A stretch of 64,000 nt of DNA from Sphingobacterium cavernae (GTDB lineage: Bacteria > Bacteroidota > Bacteroidia > Sphingobacteriales > Sphingobacteriaceae): contig NZ_VIQM01000108.1 in the NCBI RefSeq assembly GCF_008520265.1, forward strand, positions 1 to 64,000, given 5' to 3'. The position numbers were made by a program, and so were the translations under genes. Position 1 is the first letter of the stretch. Each line of letters starts with the position of its first letter. The notes below the pieces were generated by a model. The model saw nothing but the letters and a program-made list of their open reading frames with translations, had not been told where the DNA came from and ran no database searches. This document shows, piece by piece, positions 44,480 through 53,627 of this stretch.

Positions 44480-46360
44480 ATGAACATAAAGGTGTTATTC
44501 AGGCGTGTGATTTTATCAATATCATTATTGGTAATGAGTTGTGGTGGCAATGTTCACGATCGACACATTCCAATTGAAGATTTTTTTGACAAACCTGATC
44601 ATACTAGTTTTAAGATATCTCCAAATGGAAAGTGGGTAGCTTATTTAGGTTTAGAAGACCACTGCAAAAATATTTTTATCTTAAATCTAGAGCATCCTGA
44701 TTCTTCAAAACAGCTTACCTACCAAAATAGCATGAATGTGCAGTATTATTTTTGGGCAACCGATAATACCATCGTCTTTTCAAATGCACAATCTTATCAG
44801 GATAGCTTGCGTCTTTATACCGTTGATATTCATTCTGAAAAGATTAATACATTATTAAAACCAGCTAAACACAGCATAAAGTGGCTCTCTCCATCCACAG
44901 CCTTTGATGGTCATTTGTTAGCTCAAATGAATAGGAGAGACTCTACTGTCATTGATTTATACCGCATTCCGCTGAATGGCGATGAACCTATTTTGGTTGA
45001 TAAGAATGTACATAATTTCAATGAATGGTTTGTGTCATCTGACGGTAAGGTGCGGTTGGCTATATCTAGCGATAGTGTTGAAGACAAACTTTGGTACAGG
45101 GAAGAGGAAGGGCTACCTTATCAAAATGTATTAGAGACAGACTTTTCTTCGATGATATATCCATTGGGTCCTGTTAACAATTCTAAGCATACTATATATG
45201 CTTTATCCAACAGAGGACGCGATAAGATAGCTGTCGTTAACTTAAATTTGGAGAATGGAGAGGAAACGATTTTGGCGAGCAATGATGAAGTTGATTTGAA
45301 TGCAGAAGGCTATTCTTTCACGCGCCAAGAAGTATTGTTTTCTACAGCTTTTTCCAAAAAGAAAGAAACAATTATTTATAATACTGAGTTAAAAAATATT
45401 TATTCAAAAATTTCTGCTCAATTCGAAGGTAATAGTGTAGATATAATTGATGTAGATAGTGCGTTCAATACAGTACTGTTTAAAACCTATACAGATACAC
45501 ATCCAGGTGGTATTTATTATTATTACAAAGGAAAAATTAAGGAACTAACGCCGTTGAACCCTTCGTTGCGTGACAAGCAGCTTTCTCCTATGGAGGAAGT
45601 AACTTTTGACTCACGGGATGGCAAAAGCATAAAGGGATATATAACTTATCCGTTAAAAAAACGAGATAAATACCCAGTCGTTGTATTGGTGCACGATGGA
45701 CCAAATAGACGCGATGTTTGGGGGTTTAATTCGGAAGTTCAATTTTTGGCCAATAGAGGATATGCTGTTTTTCAGGTCAACTACCGTGGCTCTATAGGTC
45801 TAGGAAAAGACTTCTACGTTTCGGGATTCAAGCAGTGGGGTGGAGAAATTCAGAACGATATTAATGATGGTGTGGCATGGTTGATTCATACAGGTATTGC
45901 GGATAAGGAGCGTATTGCTATCATGGGTACTGGATTTGGCGGTTATTCTTCACTATACGCAGCTTGCTTTAACCCAACGATGTACAAATGTGCTATTTCT
46001 TCTTCGGGTTATATTAATTTGTTTACTTATTTTAAAGAATTGCCGCCCTATTACAATTCATACAAACAATTGTATTATAAAATAATTGGAGATCCACAGA
46101 AGGAGTACGAGCTATTTAAGGCTATCTCACCTCTATTTCACGCCGAAAAAATCAGAATGCCGATTTTGATGTTTCAAGGGGGAAAAGATCGTTATAATAC
46201 AATGACAGATGTTAATCAATTTGTGCAGAAGTTGAAAAGTAACAATGTGGATTTACAATACGTATGGAAAGAAGACGAAAATAGAAAGTTCAAAAAGGAA
46301 GAAAATATTATTGAATATTATCAAATAATAGAAACATTTCTGAAAGAGCAGATGAAATAA
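44480..46360 (+). CDS. S9 prolyl-oligopeptidase-family lipoprotein lacking the catalytic Ser and His (pseudoenzyme)
   Basis: 626 residues; lipobox SLLVMSCGG. Residues ~30-370 form a beta-propeller-like region (ISPNGKWVAYLG); ~380-626 an alpha/beta-hydrolase of S9 type (WGFNSEVQFLANRGYAVFQV, KQWGGEIQNDINDGVAWL). The nucleophile elbow, normally GGSYGGY, is GTGFGGY with Gly485 in place of Ser. The oxyanion HGGP is HDGP (Asp406). The His motif EGHGF is ENRKF (Arg602). Only the Asp (QGGKDRYNT, Asp570) remains. Reading frame intact. Stop overlaps the kinase start (TAATG). ATG at 44480 chosen; a TTG at 44423 is unlikely. Probably a sensor or accessory protein of the following two-component system. 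Confidence 0.88.
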   Translation: MNIKVLFRRVILSISLLVMSCGGNVHDRHIPIEDFFDKPDHTSFKISPNGKWVAYLGLEDHCKNIFILNLEHPDSSKQLTYQNSMNVQYYFWATDNTIVFSNAQSYQDSLRLYTVDIHSEKINTLLKPAKHSIKWLSPSTAFDGHLLAQMNRRDSTVIDLYRIPLNGDEPILVDKNVHNFNEWFVSSDGKVRLAISSDSVEDKLWYREEEGLPYQNVLETDFSSMIYPLGPVNNSKHTIYALSNRGRDKIAVVNLNLENGEETILASNDEVDLNAEGYSFTRQEVLFSTAFSKKKETIIYNTELKNIYSKISAQFEGNSVDIIDVDSAFNTVLFKTYTDTHPGGIYYYYKGKIKELTPLNPSLRDKQLSPMEEVTFDSRDGKSIKGYITYPLKKRDKYPVVVLVHDGPNRRDVWGFNSEVQFLANRGYAVFQVNYRGSIGLGKDFYVSGFKQWGGEIQNDINDGVAWLIHTGIADKERIAIMGTGFGGYSSLYAACFNPTMYKCAISSSGYINLFTYFKELPPYYNSYKQLYYKIIGDPQKEYELFKAISPLFHAEKIRMPILMFQGGKDRYNTMTDVNQFVQKLKSNNVDLQYVWKEDENRKFKKEENIIEYYQIIETFLKEQMK

Positions 46361-48036
46361 TGGCTAAAATAGATTCGAGATATAGAAAGAACTTTGGCTT
46401 ATTAATAGTCTTTCTTTTATTTGTTACTTTATTGTTTGTAATTTCTGTGTTTTTTGCGCGTACAATTACAACTAATTTTGTCCAAACAGATTTTAATAAC
46501 CGTAAAACTGAGGTTTTTGATGAAACCATAAGTGATTTTAATGAGTTTTTTCAGGAGAAAATTCCTGAAGTGGCTTATTACCAGGGTTTCATGGATTCTG
46601 TGCAAGCAAAGGATTTTTCGAATTCAATATTACGTAGATATCCATTCGTACATAAAATAGATTTCTCGGATATTGTCTTTACCAATAGCGATACGATCGA
46701 ACGCCAAATGCGTATTGGCAATCTTGGTGCTTCTGCCAAATCGAGTTATCAATACCAACTTACTTCGGATTACAAATTACAAAGTAGAAAACATGTTTCT
46801 AGCAGTGATTTATCCTCTAACGAGGAGCTTTACAGTATTTTCTTAAAATTATGTACCTATCTAGGTCGAGATAAAATTGATAGCGCACGAATCTCCAATA
46901 CCGAAGTTTACAAACTTTTTTACAATATTCAACCTGGTAAGATTTCCTATATGAATATTCCGAGAATGACTGATATTTTGTCGTTCCGCAATATGATGGT
47001 GGATGAGAAATTCCAAGAATCCAACTACGAACAGGATTTTTATGTGTTTTATATCTCACCTACGAAAATTCAAGTCAAAAATAAGTACCGAAATCTATAC
47101 GAAAATATTAGCATAATGCCCGTAGTGGATCAATATTCTCTAAGTGAAGAAGCTTATTTGAAAACAGAAATCGCTCTACCCGGTGCTCTATCTGATTATA
47201 AATTGCAATTTGAAACTTCGCAAAATCATATCACCAAAGAAATTAACAAGTGGTTTTTTCCTGTAGTGGGTATTTTAGTATTGATTTACTTGATTTTACT
47301 GTTGATTGGTTATTTGATTTATCGCAATGTGTTGATTAATAACAGGATGTTTCAGTTGCAGTATGATTTCATCAATAACCTGACTCATGAATTCAAAACT
47401 CCAGTGAGTGTAATTAAAATTGCGGGTAATAATATTAAGAGTGCAGAGCAGATTAGTGATGCCGAGCGCGCGATGTATGGGCGTATTTTGGATCAAGAAG
47501 CGGATAAGCTTAACAGCTTAATGAATAAGTTGCTTTCATTTGCACAAATTGAAAATAAATCTATTAAATTCAACGGAGAGTTTATAGATTTAAACGAGTT
47601 TTGTCAACATGTATTTGAGTCTACGCGTATCAAGTATCCAGACTTACAACTTTTGGATAGTGTGGAGGTAAAGGATGAAATATATGCGGATCCAGTATTG
47701 TTAAATTCAGTTTTTCAAAATTTGATTGACAATGCATACAAGTACTCAAACCCGACGAATCGATTTTTGGAAATAAAAGTGGAACAAACTAAGAAAAATT
47801 TTGTTATTTTATTCAAAGATCGTGGGATAGGTATAGATAAGAAAGAATTTAATAGTATTTTTAAGAAATTCTATCGAGTCAAGAATCAATTTAACCAACA
47901 AGGTAGTATAGGATTAGGCCTGGCGTTTTGTAAGGAAATCACCGAATTCATGGGTGGTGAGATTAAAATAGAAAGCGAACTTAATATAGGTACATCATTT
48001 ACATTGATATTTCCTGTAGAAGTGAAAAATGTATAA
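46360..48036 (+). CDS. Sensor histidine kinase with large unclassified extracytoplasmic domain
   Basis: 558 residues. Membrane helix 1 at about 10-35, a ~260-residue extracytoplasmic domain that I cannot assign, membrane helix 2 at about 300-325, no obvious HAMP, then HisKA with His343 in FINNLTHEFKTPVSVIKI, N box QNLIDNAYKYSNP, G1 FKDRGIGIDKKEF and G2 GSIGLGLAFCKEI. The kinase start shares a base with the stop of the S9 pseudoenzyme and the regulator starts 5 bases downstream. The extracytoplasmic position fits direct contact with the lipoprotein. Confidence 0.92.
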   Translation: MAKIDSRYRKNFGLLIVFLLFVTLLFVISVFFARTITTNFVQTDFNNRKTEVFDETISDFNEFFQEKIPEVAYYQGFMDSVQAKDFSNSILRRYPFVHKIDFSDIVFTNSDTIERQMRIGNLGASAKSSYQYQLTSDYKLQSRKHVSSSDLSSNEELYSIFLKLCTYLGRDKIDSARISNTEVYKLFYNIQPGKISYMNIPRMTDILSFRNMMVDEKFQESNYEQDFYVFYISPTKIQVKNKYRNLYENISIMPVVDQYSLSEEAYLKTEIALPGALSDYKLQFETSQNHITKEINKWFFPVVGILVLIYLILLLIGYLIYRNVLINNRMFQLQYDFINNLTHEFKTPVSVIKIAGNNIKSAEQISDAERAMYGRILDQEADKLNSLMNKLLSFAQIENKSIKFNGEFIDLNEFCQHVFESTRIKYPDLQLLDSVEVKDEIYADPVLLNSVFQNLIDNAYKYSNPTNRFLEIKVEQTKKNFVILFKDRGIGIDKKEFNSIFKKFYRVKNQFNQQGSIGLGLAFCKEITEFMGGEIKIESELNIGTSFTLIFPVEVKNV

Positions 48037-48041
48037 AATAT

Positions 48042-48737
48042 ATGGATAGAGATATAACAATTGCTGTCATTGAAGATGACGAAAATTTACGTTTCTTGAT
48101 TAGTCATCGTTTGCAGACAGAACGTTATAAAGTAGTTCAAGCTGGAAATGGGGTAGAAGCAGAAGAATTGATCTTATCTGTACAACCTGATATCGTTCTT
48201 TTGGACTGGATGTTGCCTGGTAAGGAGGGTATAGATGTTTGCCAATCGGTTCGTAAGCAGGGCTTCGAGAGTATTATTATCATGATGACTGCAAAGTCGC
48301 AAGATGTGGATAAGATCGATGCATATAGCCATGGCATCACAGATTATATCACTAAGCCATTCAATATGGATGTATTGGTGGCCATGATAGATAATAAAGT
48401 GCGTTTCTTTGTGCCCAAAAATGCAAATAAAGATGTTTACTTTTTTGGCAATACAGAACATCATCCGCAGATACACTCTTTAATTCGCGAAGGTAAAAAG
48501 ATTGAATTAACGATTTTAGAAAATCGTATTCTACTTCATTTTTTGCAGAATATGGGTAAGGAAATCACACGTGAAGAATTGATGGAAGTTGTATGGGGAT
48601 ACAGTTCTAATGTTAATACGCGTACACTAGATATGCACGTGGTACGTTTGCGTAAGAAAATTGAAAGTAATCCTGATAAACCTACTTATTTACAGACAGT
48701 TCGTGGTTTGGGCTATAAATTTGTAGACGAGGAATAG
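48042..48737 (+). CDS. OmpR-family response regulator
   Basis: 231 residues. Receiver domain at 1-120 with acidic pocket IEDDEN, phospho-Asp in DIVLLDWMLPGKEG (about Asp55), Thr in MMTAKS and Lys in ITKPFNMD. Winged-helix DNA-binding domain at 130-231 (LTILENRILLHFLQN, TREELMEVVWGYSSN, RTLDMHVVRLRKKIE, TVRGLGYKF). Cognate to the kinase directly upstream; targets unknown. The transcription unit ends at the hairpin 56 bases downstream. Confidence 0.94.
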   Translation: MDRDITIAVIEDDENLRFLISHRLQTERYKVVQAGNGVEAEELILSVQPDIVLLDWMLPGKEGIDVCQSVRKQGFESIIIMMTAKSQDVDKIDAYSHGITDYITKPFNMDVLVAMIDNKVRFFVPKNANKDVYFFGNTEHHPQIHSLIREGKKIELTILENRILLHFLQNMGKEITREELMEVVWGYSSNVNTRTLDMHVVRLRKKIESNPDKPTYLQTVRGLGYKFVDEE

Positions 48738-48792
48738 ATTTTTATTAATTTGGAAGTATAATATATTTGGTATATCTTCGTGTATACCGATG

Positions 48793-48838
48793 AACAAGAC
48801 CATTCTCTCCGTGAGCGAATGGTCTTGTTTATTTTTTT
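48793..48838 (+). terminator. Terminator of the pseudopeptidase/kinase/regulator operon
   Basis: A 13-bp stem AACAAGACCATTC / GAATGGTCTTGTT with an 11-base loop, then ATTTTTTTG. Confidence 0.85.
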
Positions 48839-48880
48839 GTTAAATTTTTAGTAGTTAATAATTAAGTTTAAATATATATT

Positions 48881-49354
48881 ATGGCAGAAATAACTTATTA
48901 CACAGCAGAGGGGTTAGCGAATCTCAAAGAAGAATTGCATTACTTAAAAACTGAAGGTAGAGCGAAAATTGCTAATGCGATAGCAGAAGCACGTGACAAA
49001 GGTGATTTGTCAGAAAATGCAGAGTATGATGCTGCAAAGGAAGCTCAAGGGTTGCATGAAGCTAAAATAGCGAAGTTAGAAGATGTATTGGCGAGTGCTC
49101 GTCTTATTGATGAATCAAAATTAGATCTGAGTAAGGTATTAGCGTTATCTATCGTTCGTATCAAGAACAAGAAGAATGGCGCAGAAATGACTTACCAATT
49201 GGTATCCGAAACAGAAGCAGATCTAAAGGCAGGGAAAATTTCTGTAAAATCACCAATTGCACAAGGCTTGCTAGGTAAGTCTGTAGGTGATGTAGCAGTA
49301 GTAAAAGTACCAGCAGGAGAAATTGAGTTTGAAGTTTTAGAGATTTCAAGATAA
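48881..49354 (+). CDS. greA: Transcription elongation factor GreA
   Basis: 157 residues. N-terminal coiled coil with the acidic tip motif KGDLSENAEYDAAKEAQ (Asp and Glu that stimulate RNA polymerase's own transcript cleavage), then the FKBP-like C-terminal domain (SPIAQGLLGKSVGDVAVVKVPAG and EFEVLEIS). Rescues backtracked RNA polymerase. ATG at 48881, own transcription unit between two terminators. Confidence 0.97.
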   Translation: MAEITYYTAEGLANLKEELHYLKTEGRAKIANAIAEARDKGDLSENAEYDAAKEAQGLHEAKIAKLEDVLASARLIDESKLDLSKVLALSIVRIKNKKNGAEMTYQLVSETEADLKAGKISVKSPIAQGLLGKSVGDVAVVKVPAGEIEFEVLEISR

Positions 49355-49410
49355 TACATATAGGGGTTATGAGCGGTGTTGCCATAACCGCTTTTAATAC
49401 TTTATACTTT

Positions 49411-49460
49411 TTAAATAAAATGAGGATTCCGATAAAAATCAGAATCCTCATTTTATTTAA
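49411..49460. terminator. Bidirectional terminator between greA and the PUL regulator
   Basis: A perfect 19-bp stem (49411-49429 and 49442-49460) with a 12-base loop; the ends are A/T-rich in both directions, between converging genes. Confidence 0.85.
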
Positions 49461-49515
49461 TTATGTTTTTTTTAATGCTTAAGGGCTATAAGTACCATTG
49501 TTACCATATAAAAGA

Positions 49516-50325
49516 TTAACGAGTACGATGATCATTTTTATTCCAATCAGAATAATCTTTTGGGGACATATTATAATGTTTATGAAAATTGCGTGTGAAA
49601 TGTGAGGGATTGCTATATCCAATCATATTTGAAATCTCGTAAATTTTAAATTCACCTTCACTCAGCAGTTGTTTAGATTTATTTAGTCGTACTATATTTA
49701 TTAACTCATTTGGGGGTAGATCAGAAATTGATTTTATTTTTCTGTATAATGTTGGTCGACTCATACTCATTTTTTCAGCAATCATATCTACACATAGTTG
49801 AGGATCAGATATATTTTCTAATATGAAACGATAAATACGATCTAAGAAGTTCTGGTCGGACTTATTTAGTTGCGATTTAACAAACGGAGTTTCATTAATA
49901 TTAACGTAATGTTTTTTAACATTTTGTCTGTTACGAATTAGACTGGTTATCTGAGCCTGTAAAAAAGTTGGTGAAAATGGTTTTTCGATATACGCATCCG
50001 CACCATATTCTAATCCTTCAATTTTTGATTGAATACTATTTTTAGCAGTCAACATAATAAACGGTATATGTGAGAAAATACTATTCTCTTTCAGTGTAGT
50101 ACATAGTTCATAACCATTCATTACAGGCATCATGATATCACTAACTACGACGTCTACCTCATTATTTTTGACATACTCTAAAGCTTGCAAACCATTTGTA
50201 GTTTTAATTATATTAAAAATATGAGCTAAATCATCTGCAATAAAATCTAATATATCTTGGTTATCGTCCGCAAGTAATACCGTAGATTTTTGGTGCGAGA
50301 ATAAAGACATAAAATTGGCTATCAT
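49516..50325 (-). CDS. Response regulator with receiver and AraC DNA-binding domains (C-terminal half of a split hybrid two-component system)
   Basis: 269 residues. Receiver domain at ~12-130: ADDNQD pocket, phospho-Asp in DVVVSDIMMPVMNGYEL (about Asp62), Lys in AYIEKPFSP. AraC domain at ~165-262: CVDMIAEKMSMSRPTLYRKI and FKIYEISNMIGYSNPSHFTR, ending PKDYSDW. These are exactly the C-terminal domains of Bacteroidetes hybrid two-component systems, but here encoded separately; its ATG overlaps the TGA of the sensor gene (ATGA). Expected to activate the divergent susC operon. Confidence 0.92.
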   Translation of the reverse strand: MIANFMSLFSHQKSTVLLADDNQDILDFIADDLAHIFNIIKTTNGLQALEYVKNNEVDVVVSDIMMPVMNGYELCTTLKENSIFSHIPFIMLTAKNSIQSKIEGLEYGADAYIEKPFSPTFLQAQITSLIRNRQNVKKHYVNINETPFVKSQLNKSDQNFLDRIYRFILENISDPQLCVDMIAEKMSMSRPTLYRKIKSISDLPPNELINIVRLNKSKQLLSEGEFKIYEISNMIGYSNPSHFTRNFHKHYNMSPKDYSDWNKNDHRTR

Positions 50326-53300
50326 AAAGGTAATTGTAAAACGAATATATTCATTTTTTCTGAATTTTCTTTAAAAAACAAAGAGCCTCCATGTAGCGAG
50401 GCAAAAGAATGTGCCAACGCTAATCCAAGTCCTGAACCTTCTATCTGATAGTGTTCACTTGAGCGGTGAAATGGCTTAAATATATTCTTTACCTCATTTT
50501 CTGAAAGTAAAATTCCGTCATTTTTAATTTCTAATTCCAAAGATGGAGTAGTGAGGTGTAGTTTACGCAATTCAATTTTAATTTCTTTATCTGAATATTT
50601 AATCGCATTAGAAAGTAGATTTTCAAAAATTTTATATACAGCTTCGACATCTATACTTGCCTCTATATTATTATGTGATGAGTGAAATGATAATACTAAG
50701 TTTTTTTCTTCTATTAGCGGTTGGAATTCCGCTAAACACAATGTTAGTAATTTATGGATAGATTTTTTCTCCAGTTGTAGACTAAATTGACTGCTTTCTG
50801 TTTTTCTGAAGTCTAACAGTTTATCTGTTAGCTTCAACAACTTCTCTGTATTCTGATATATTATACCAATTAAGTTTTTACGCTTCTCAATTTCAATTTC
50901 AGTGTTTAATAAACGTTCTATAGGTGCTCTAATTAAAGTTAACGGAGTCTTGATTTCATGGGTTATGCTCATGAAAAAATCCATTTTGGCCTTATAAATC
51001 TCTTGTTCTTTATGAGCTTTTATTATATCTATTCTTTTTCTGTTTTTTTCCTTCACTCTAGCGTCATAAGCAATCACAATGTAAGCAATAATCGAAAGGG
51101 TAGATAGTAAATAGAAAATCTTTGCTGGAACACTAGCCCAAAATGGATGCCTTATTGTTATTTGAAGAGACTTGGTTTCTGAAATTGCTTCTCCATTAGC
51201 GTCAACAGCTTTTACTTGAAAAGTATATTTTCCTGATGGGATTTTTGTGAAAGTAGCTTTGCTGAAATTTCGTAAAAATGTCCATGTAGTGTCTAATCCA
51301 AGTAGCCTATATTGATAAGAAGTTGATTTTGCGGAGATATAATTTAATGCAGCAAAGTCAAGGGATACGGTAGATTCGTCATAATCTAGTTCAATGTGAT
51401 CTGTATAAATTATAGATTTATCTAAAGAGTTTTGTCCATCGCTAATTAATAGCTCTTTTTGATGCGTTTGAATGCCGGTAATATATATAGGTGATTTATT
51501 ATTAGATAAAGATTCATCTTTTATATTGTCCGGATTGAATCGTATAAATCCTCGGGATGAACCAAAATACAAAAGTCCGTTGGAGTCTTTTAGAGTTGAG
51601 TTGTAATTAAATTGTGGGGTAAGAATACCTAGGTCTTGATTGTAGATTTTAATTTTAAGATTTTGTGTATTCAAGCGAATAAGTCCATTCGTAGACGAAA
51701 TCCATAGATTTTTTTTATCATCTTCTTGAATGGCCAGGATAAGATTACTCGGTAAACCATGCATTCTTGTAATAGATTGGAAAGAGTTTGTTTCTTTTAT
51801 CCATTTGGAAAGTCCATTTTCAGTAGCTATCCAAATACTATTATTTGAATCTTGAAAAACTCTGTTGACACGATTGCTACTAATGGATGAAGGGTCATTG
51901 GAGTTATGCCTATATGTAGTAAGATTGTTATCTGATAGCTTGAGTAATCCATCTCTCCAAGTTGACAACCAAATGTTTTGATCTCTATCTTCGAATATTG
52001 AGGTGTAGAAGATATGAGAAGGCGCATCCATCACGAGTTTAAAACTGTCTTTACCTGGAAAAAACTCAAATAACCCCCTGGAAGTGGCAAGTAAAATTCT
52101 TTTTTTCGAAGTTTTGTAAATGTAGAATATAAAATTGTCTGTTAAGGTTTTATTTGTGTTTTGAGAATCAAAGTGCTTTATAACTTTTTTAGTTTTGACA
52201 TCAATGATATCCATGCCATGGTCGAATGTTCCTACTAATAAGCTGTCTCCAATAATCGAGAGGCCGTGAATATTCGTGTGTGATAATTTTGACTTCAAGT
52301 CAAAATGAATAAACTTGTTGTTAGTGGGATTCCAGTATGATAAACCATTATCTTCGGTTCCAATCCATAAATTTTTATAATTGTCTTCAACTATTTCACG
52401 TACTGCATGACCCTGCAATGAATTTTTTGAGAATTTTGGAAAAAATTTTTCAAAATTATTGTTGTTGGGATGATAATAATTTACGCCACCAAAAAATGAA
52501 CCAACCCATATTCCACCTTGGTGATCTTTAGATATTGTGTATAAAGCATTGTCTGATATGCTCCACGGATTATCTATTTCATGTTGCATAAGTTGGTGAG
52601 TCTTTGTGTGGTAGTCATAAATAATCAAACCATTTTCTGTGGCAATCCAGAATTCAGCAGATTTTATCTGTATGATATCTCTAACATAGAGTGGAACATT
52701 AATCTTAACACTATATATTAAATTTTCAATGGATTTCAAATTTCTATCCCATCTAAATAAACCGCTTTTTGATGTTCCTATCCATATATTATTATCAAAA
52801 TCTGCATATAATCTTTCAATTCTATTAGGTATGTTGTTGTTTGGCAGATTATATTCTATAGAATTCATTAAATTAATTATTTGATTGGCTGTACCTACCC
52901 AAATTGAATTCAATTTGTCAATACAAAAAGAGTGAACTAAAATATGTGGCGTCTTGTTGATAATTTTTTTGCTTTGTACTTCGTATTGATATAACCTATT
53001 GTTTGATACAAACCACACATTCCCATTTTTATCTTCTTTTATATTCAGAATTTCTCCTTTTTCAAAATTTTCAAGCGCGGTGAATTTTTCTTCGTATGTA
53101 TTATATATATAAATACCTTGATCTGTCCCAATCCACACTTCTTTATTTGATCGGATCATCAGACAATGAACAAAATTGCTTACCATGCTGTTCGTGCTAT
53201 TCGATACTAAGGAGTAATGCTTAAATCTATATCCATCAAACCTATTTAACCCATCTTTCGTTCCGAACCATAAGAAACCATCTTTATCTTGTGCACTGCA

Positions 53301-53423
53301 AGTTATTGCATTATTGGAGAGCCCATCTTCTACTTTATAATGATTGAAGTAATATGGCTGAGCTAAAATAGCCATCGACGTGCCGAAATACACCGTTATC
53401 AAGGTTATCCATTTTAATATCAT
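50322..53423 (-). CDS. Two-component propeller sensor histidine kinase (N-terminal half of a split hybrid two-component system)
   Basis: 1033 residues. Signal peptide (SMAILAQ), then about fourteen Reg_prop repeats forming two periplasmic beta-propellers (KDGFLWFGTKDGLNRFDGY, NNIWIGTSKSGLFRW, KNLWIGTEDNGLSYWN and others). A Y_Y_Y domain follows near 690-770 (YQYRLLGLDTTWTFL, GKYTFQVKAVDANGE), one membrane helix, HisKA (FFMSITHEIKTPLTLIRAP) and HATPase (NLLSNAIKYSDKEI, IEGSGLGLALAHS). In characterised relatives the propellers bind an oligosaccharide from the target glycan. The protein stops right after the HATPase; receiver and AraC domains are in the next gene. Confidence 0.93.
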   Translation of the reverse strand: MILKWITLITVYFGTSMAILAQPYYFNHYKVEDGLSNNAITCSAQDKDGFLWFGTKDGLNRFDGYRFKHYSLVSNSTNSMVSNFVHCLMIRSNKEVWIGTDQGIYIYNTYEEKFTALENFEKGEILNIKEDKNGNVWFVSNNRLYQYEVQSKKIINKTPHILVHSFCIDKLNSIWVGTANQIINLMNSIEYNLPNNNIPNRIERLYADFDNNIWIGTSKSGLFRWDRNLKSIENLIYSVKINVPLYVRDIIQIKSAEFWIATENGLIIYDYHTKTHQLMQHEIDNPWSISDNALYTISKDHQGGIWVGSFFGGVNYYHPNNNNFEKFFPKFSKNSLQGHAVREIVEDNYKNLWIGTEDNGLSYWNPTNNKFIHFDLKSKLSHTNIHGLSIIGDSLLVGTFDHGMDIIDVKTKKVIKHFDSQNTNKTLTDNFIFYIYKTSKKRILLATSRGLFEFFPGKDSFKLVMDAPSHIFYTSIFEDRDQNIWLSTWRDGLLKLSDNNLTTYRHNSNDPSSISSNRVNRVFQDSNNSIWIATENGLSKWIKETNSFQSITRMHGLPSNLILAIQEDDKKNLWISSTNGLIRLNTQNLKIKIYNQDLGILTPQFNYNSTLKDSNGLLYFGSSRGFIRFNPDNIKDESLSNNKSPIYITGIQTHQKELLISDGQNSLDKSIIYTDHIELDYDESTVSLDFAALNYISAKSTSYQYRLLGLDTTWTFLRNFSKATFTKIPSGKYTFQVKAVDANGEAISETKSLQITIRHPFWASVPAKIFYLLSTLSIIAYIVIAYDARVKEKNRKRIDIIKAHKEQEIYKAKMDFFMSITHEIKTPLTLIRAPIERLLNTEIEIEKRKNLIGIIYQNTEKLLKLTDKLLDFRKTESSQFSLQLEKKSIHKLLTLCLAEFQPLIEEKNLVLSFHSSHNNIEASIDVEAVYKIFENLLSNAIKYSDKEIKIELRKLHLTTPSLELEIKNDGILLSENEVKNIFKPFHRSSEHYQIEGSGLGLALAHSFASLHGGSLFFKENSEKMNIFVLQLPL

Positions 53424-53443
53424 TGGTTTACATAGGTTAGATA

Positions 53444-53473
53444 ATGAAACAAATTAATGATTTTATGAAACAA
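53444..53473. promoter_or_regulatory. Direct repeat ATGAAACAA x2, candidate regulator site
   Basis: ATGAAACAA at 53444-53452 and 53465-53473, 21 bp apart start to start (two helical turns), in the divergent promoter region. AraC-type proteins commonly bind two direct half-sites with about this spacing. Assignment to the REC-AraC regulator is inference. Confidence 0.35.
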
Positions 53474-53627
53474 TATGGAAATTCTTTGTGAAAAGAAATA
53501 ATGATTTTTGGATTAATCATTATAAACCAGGTCTACCAAATTTTTTAAGTTTCAATAGCATTTAATTAACAGGTGTTACAATCGATTTTATTAATTAAAA
53601 AACCTATTTACAGACAAACTTTGAATT

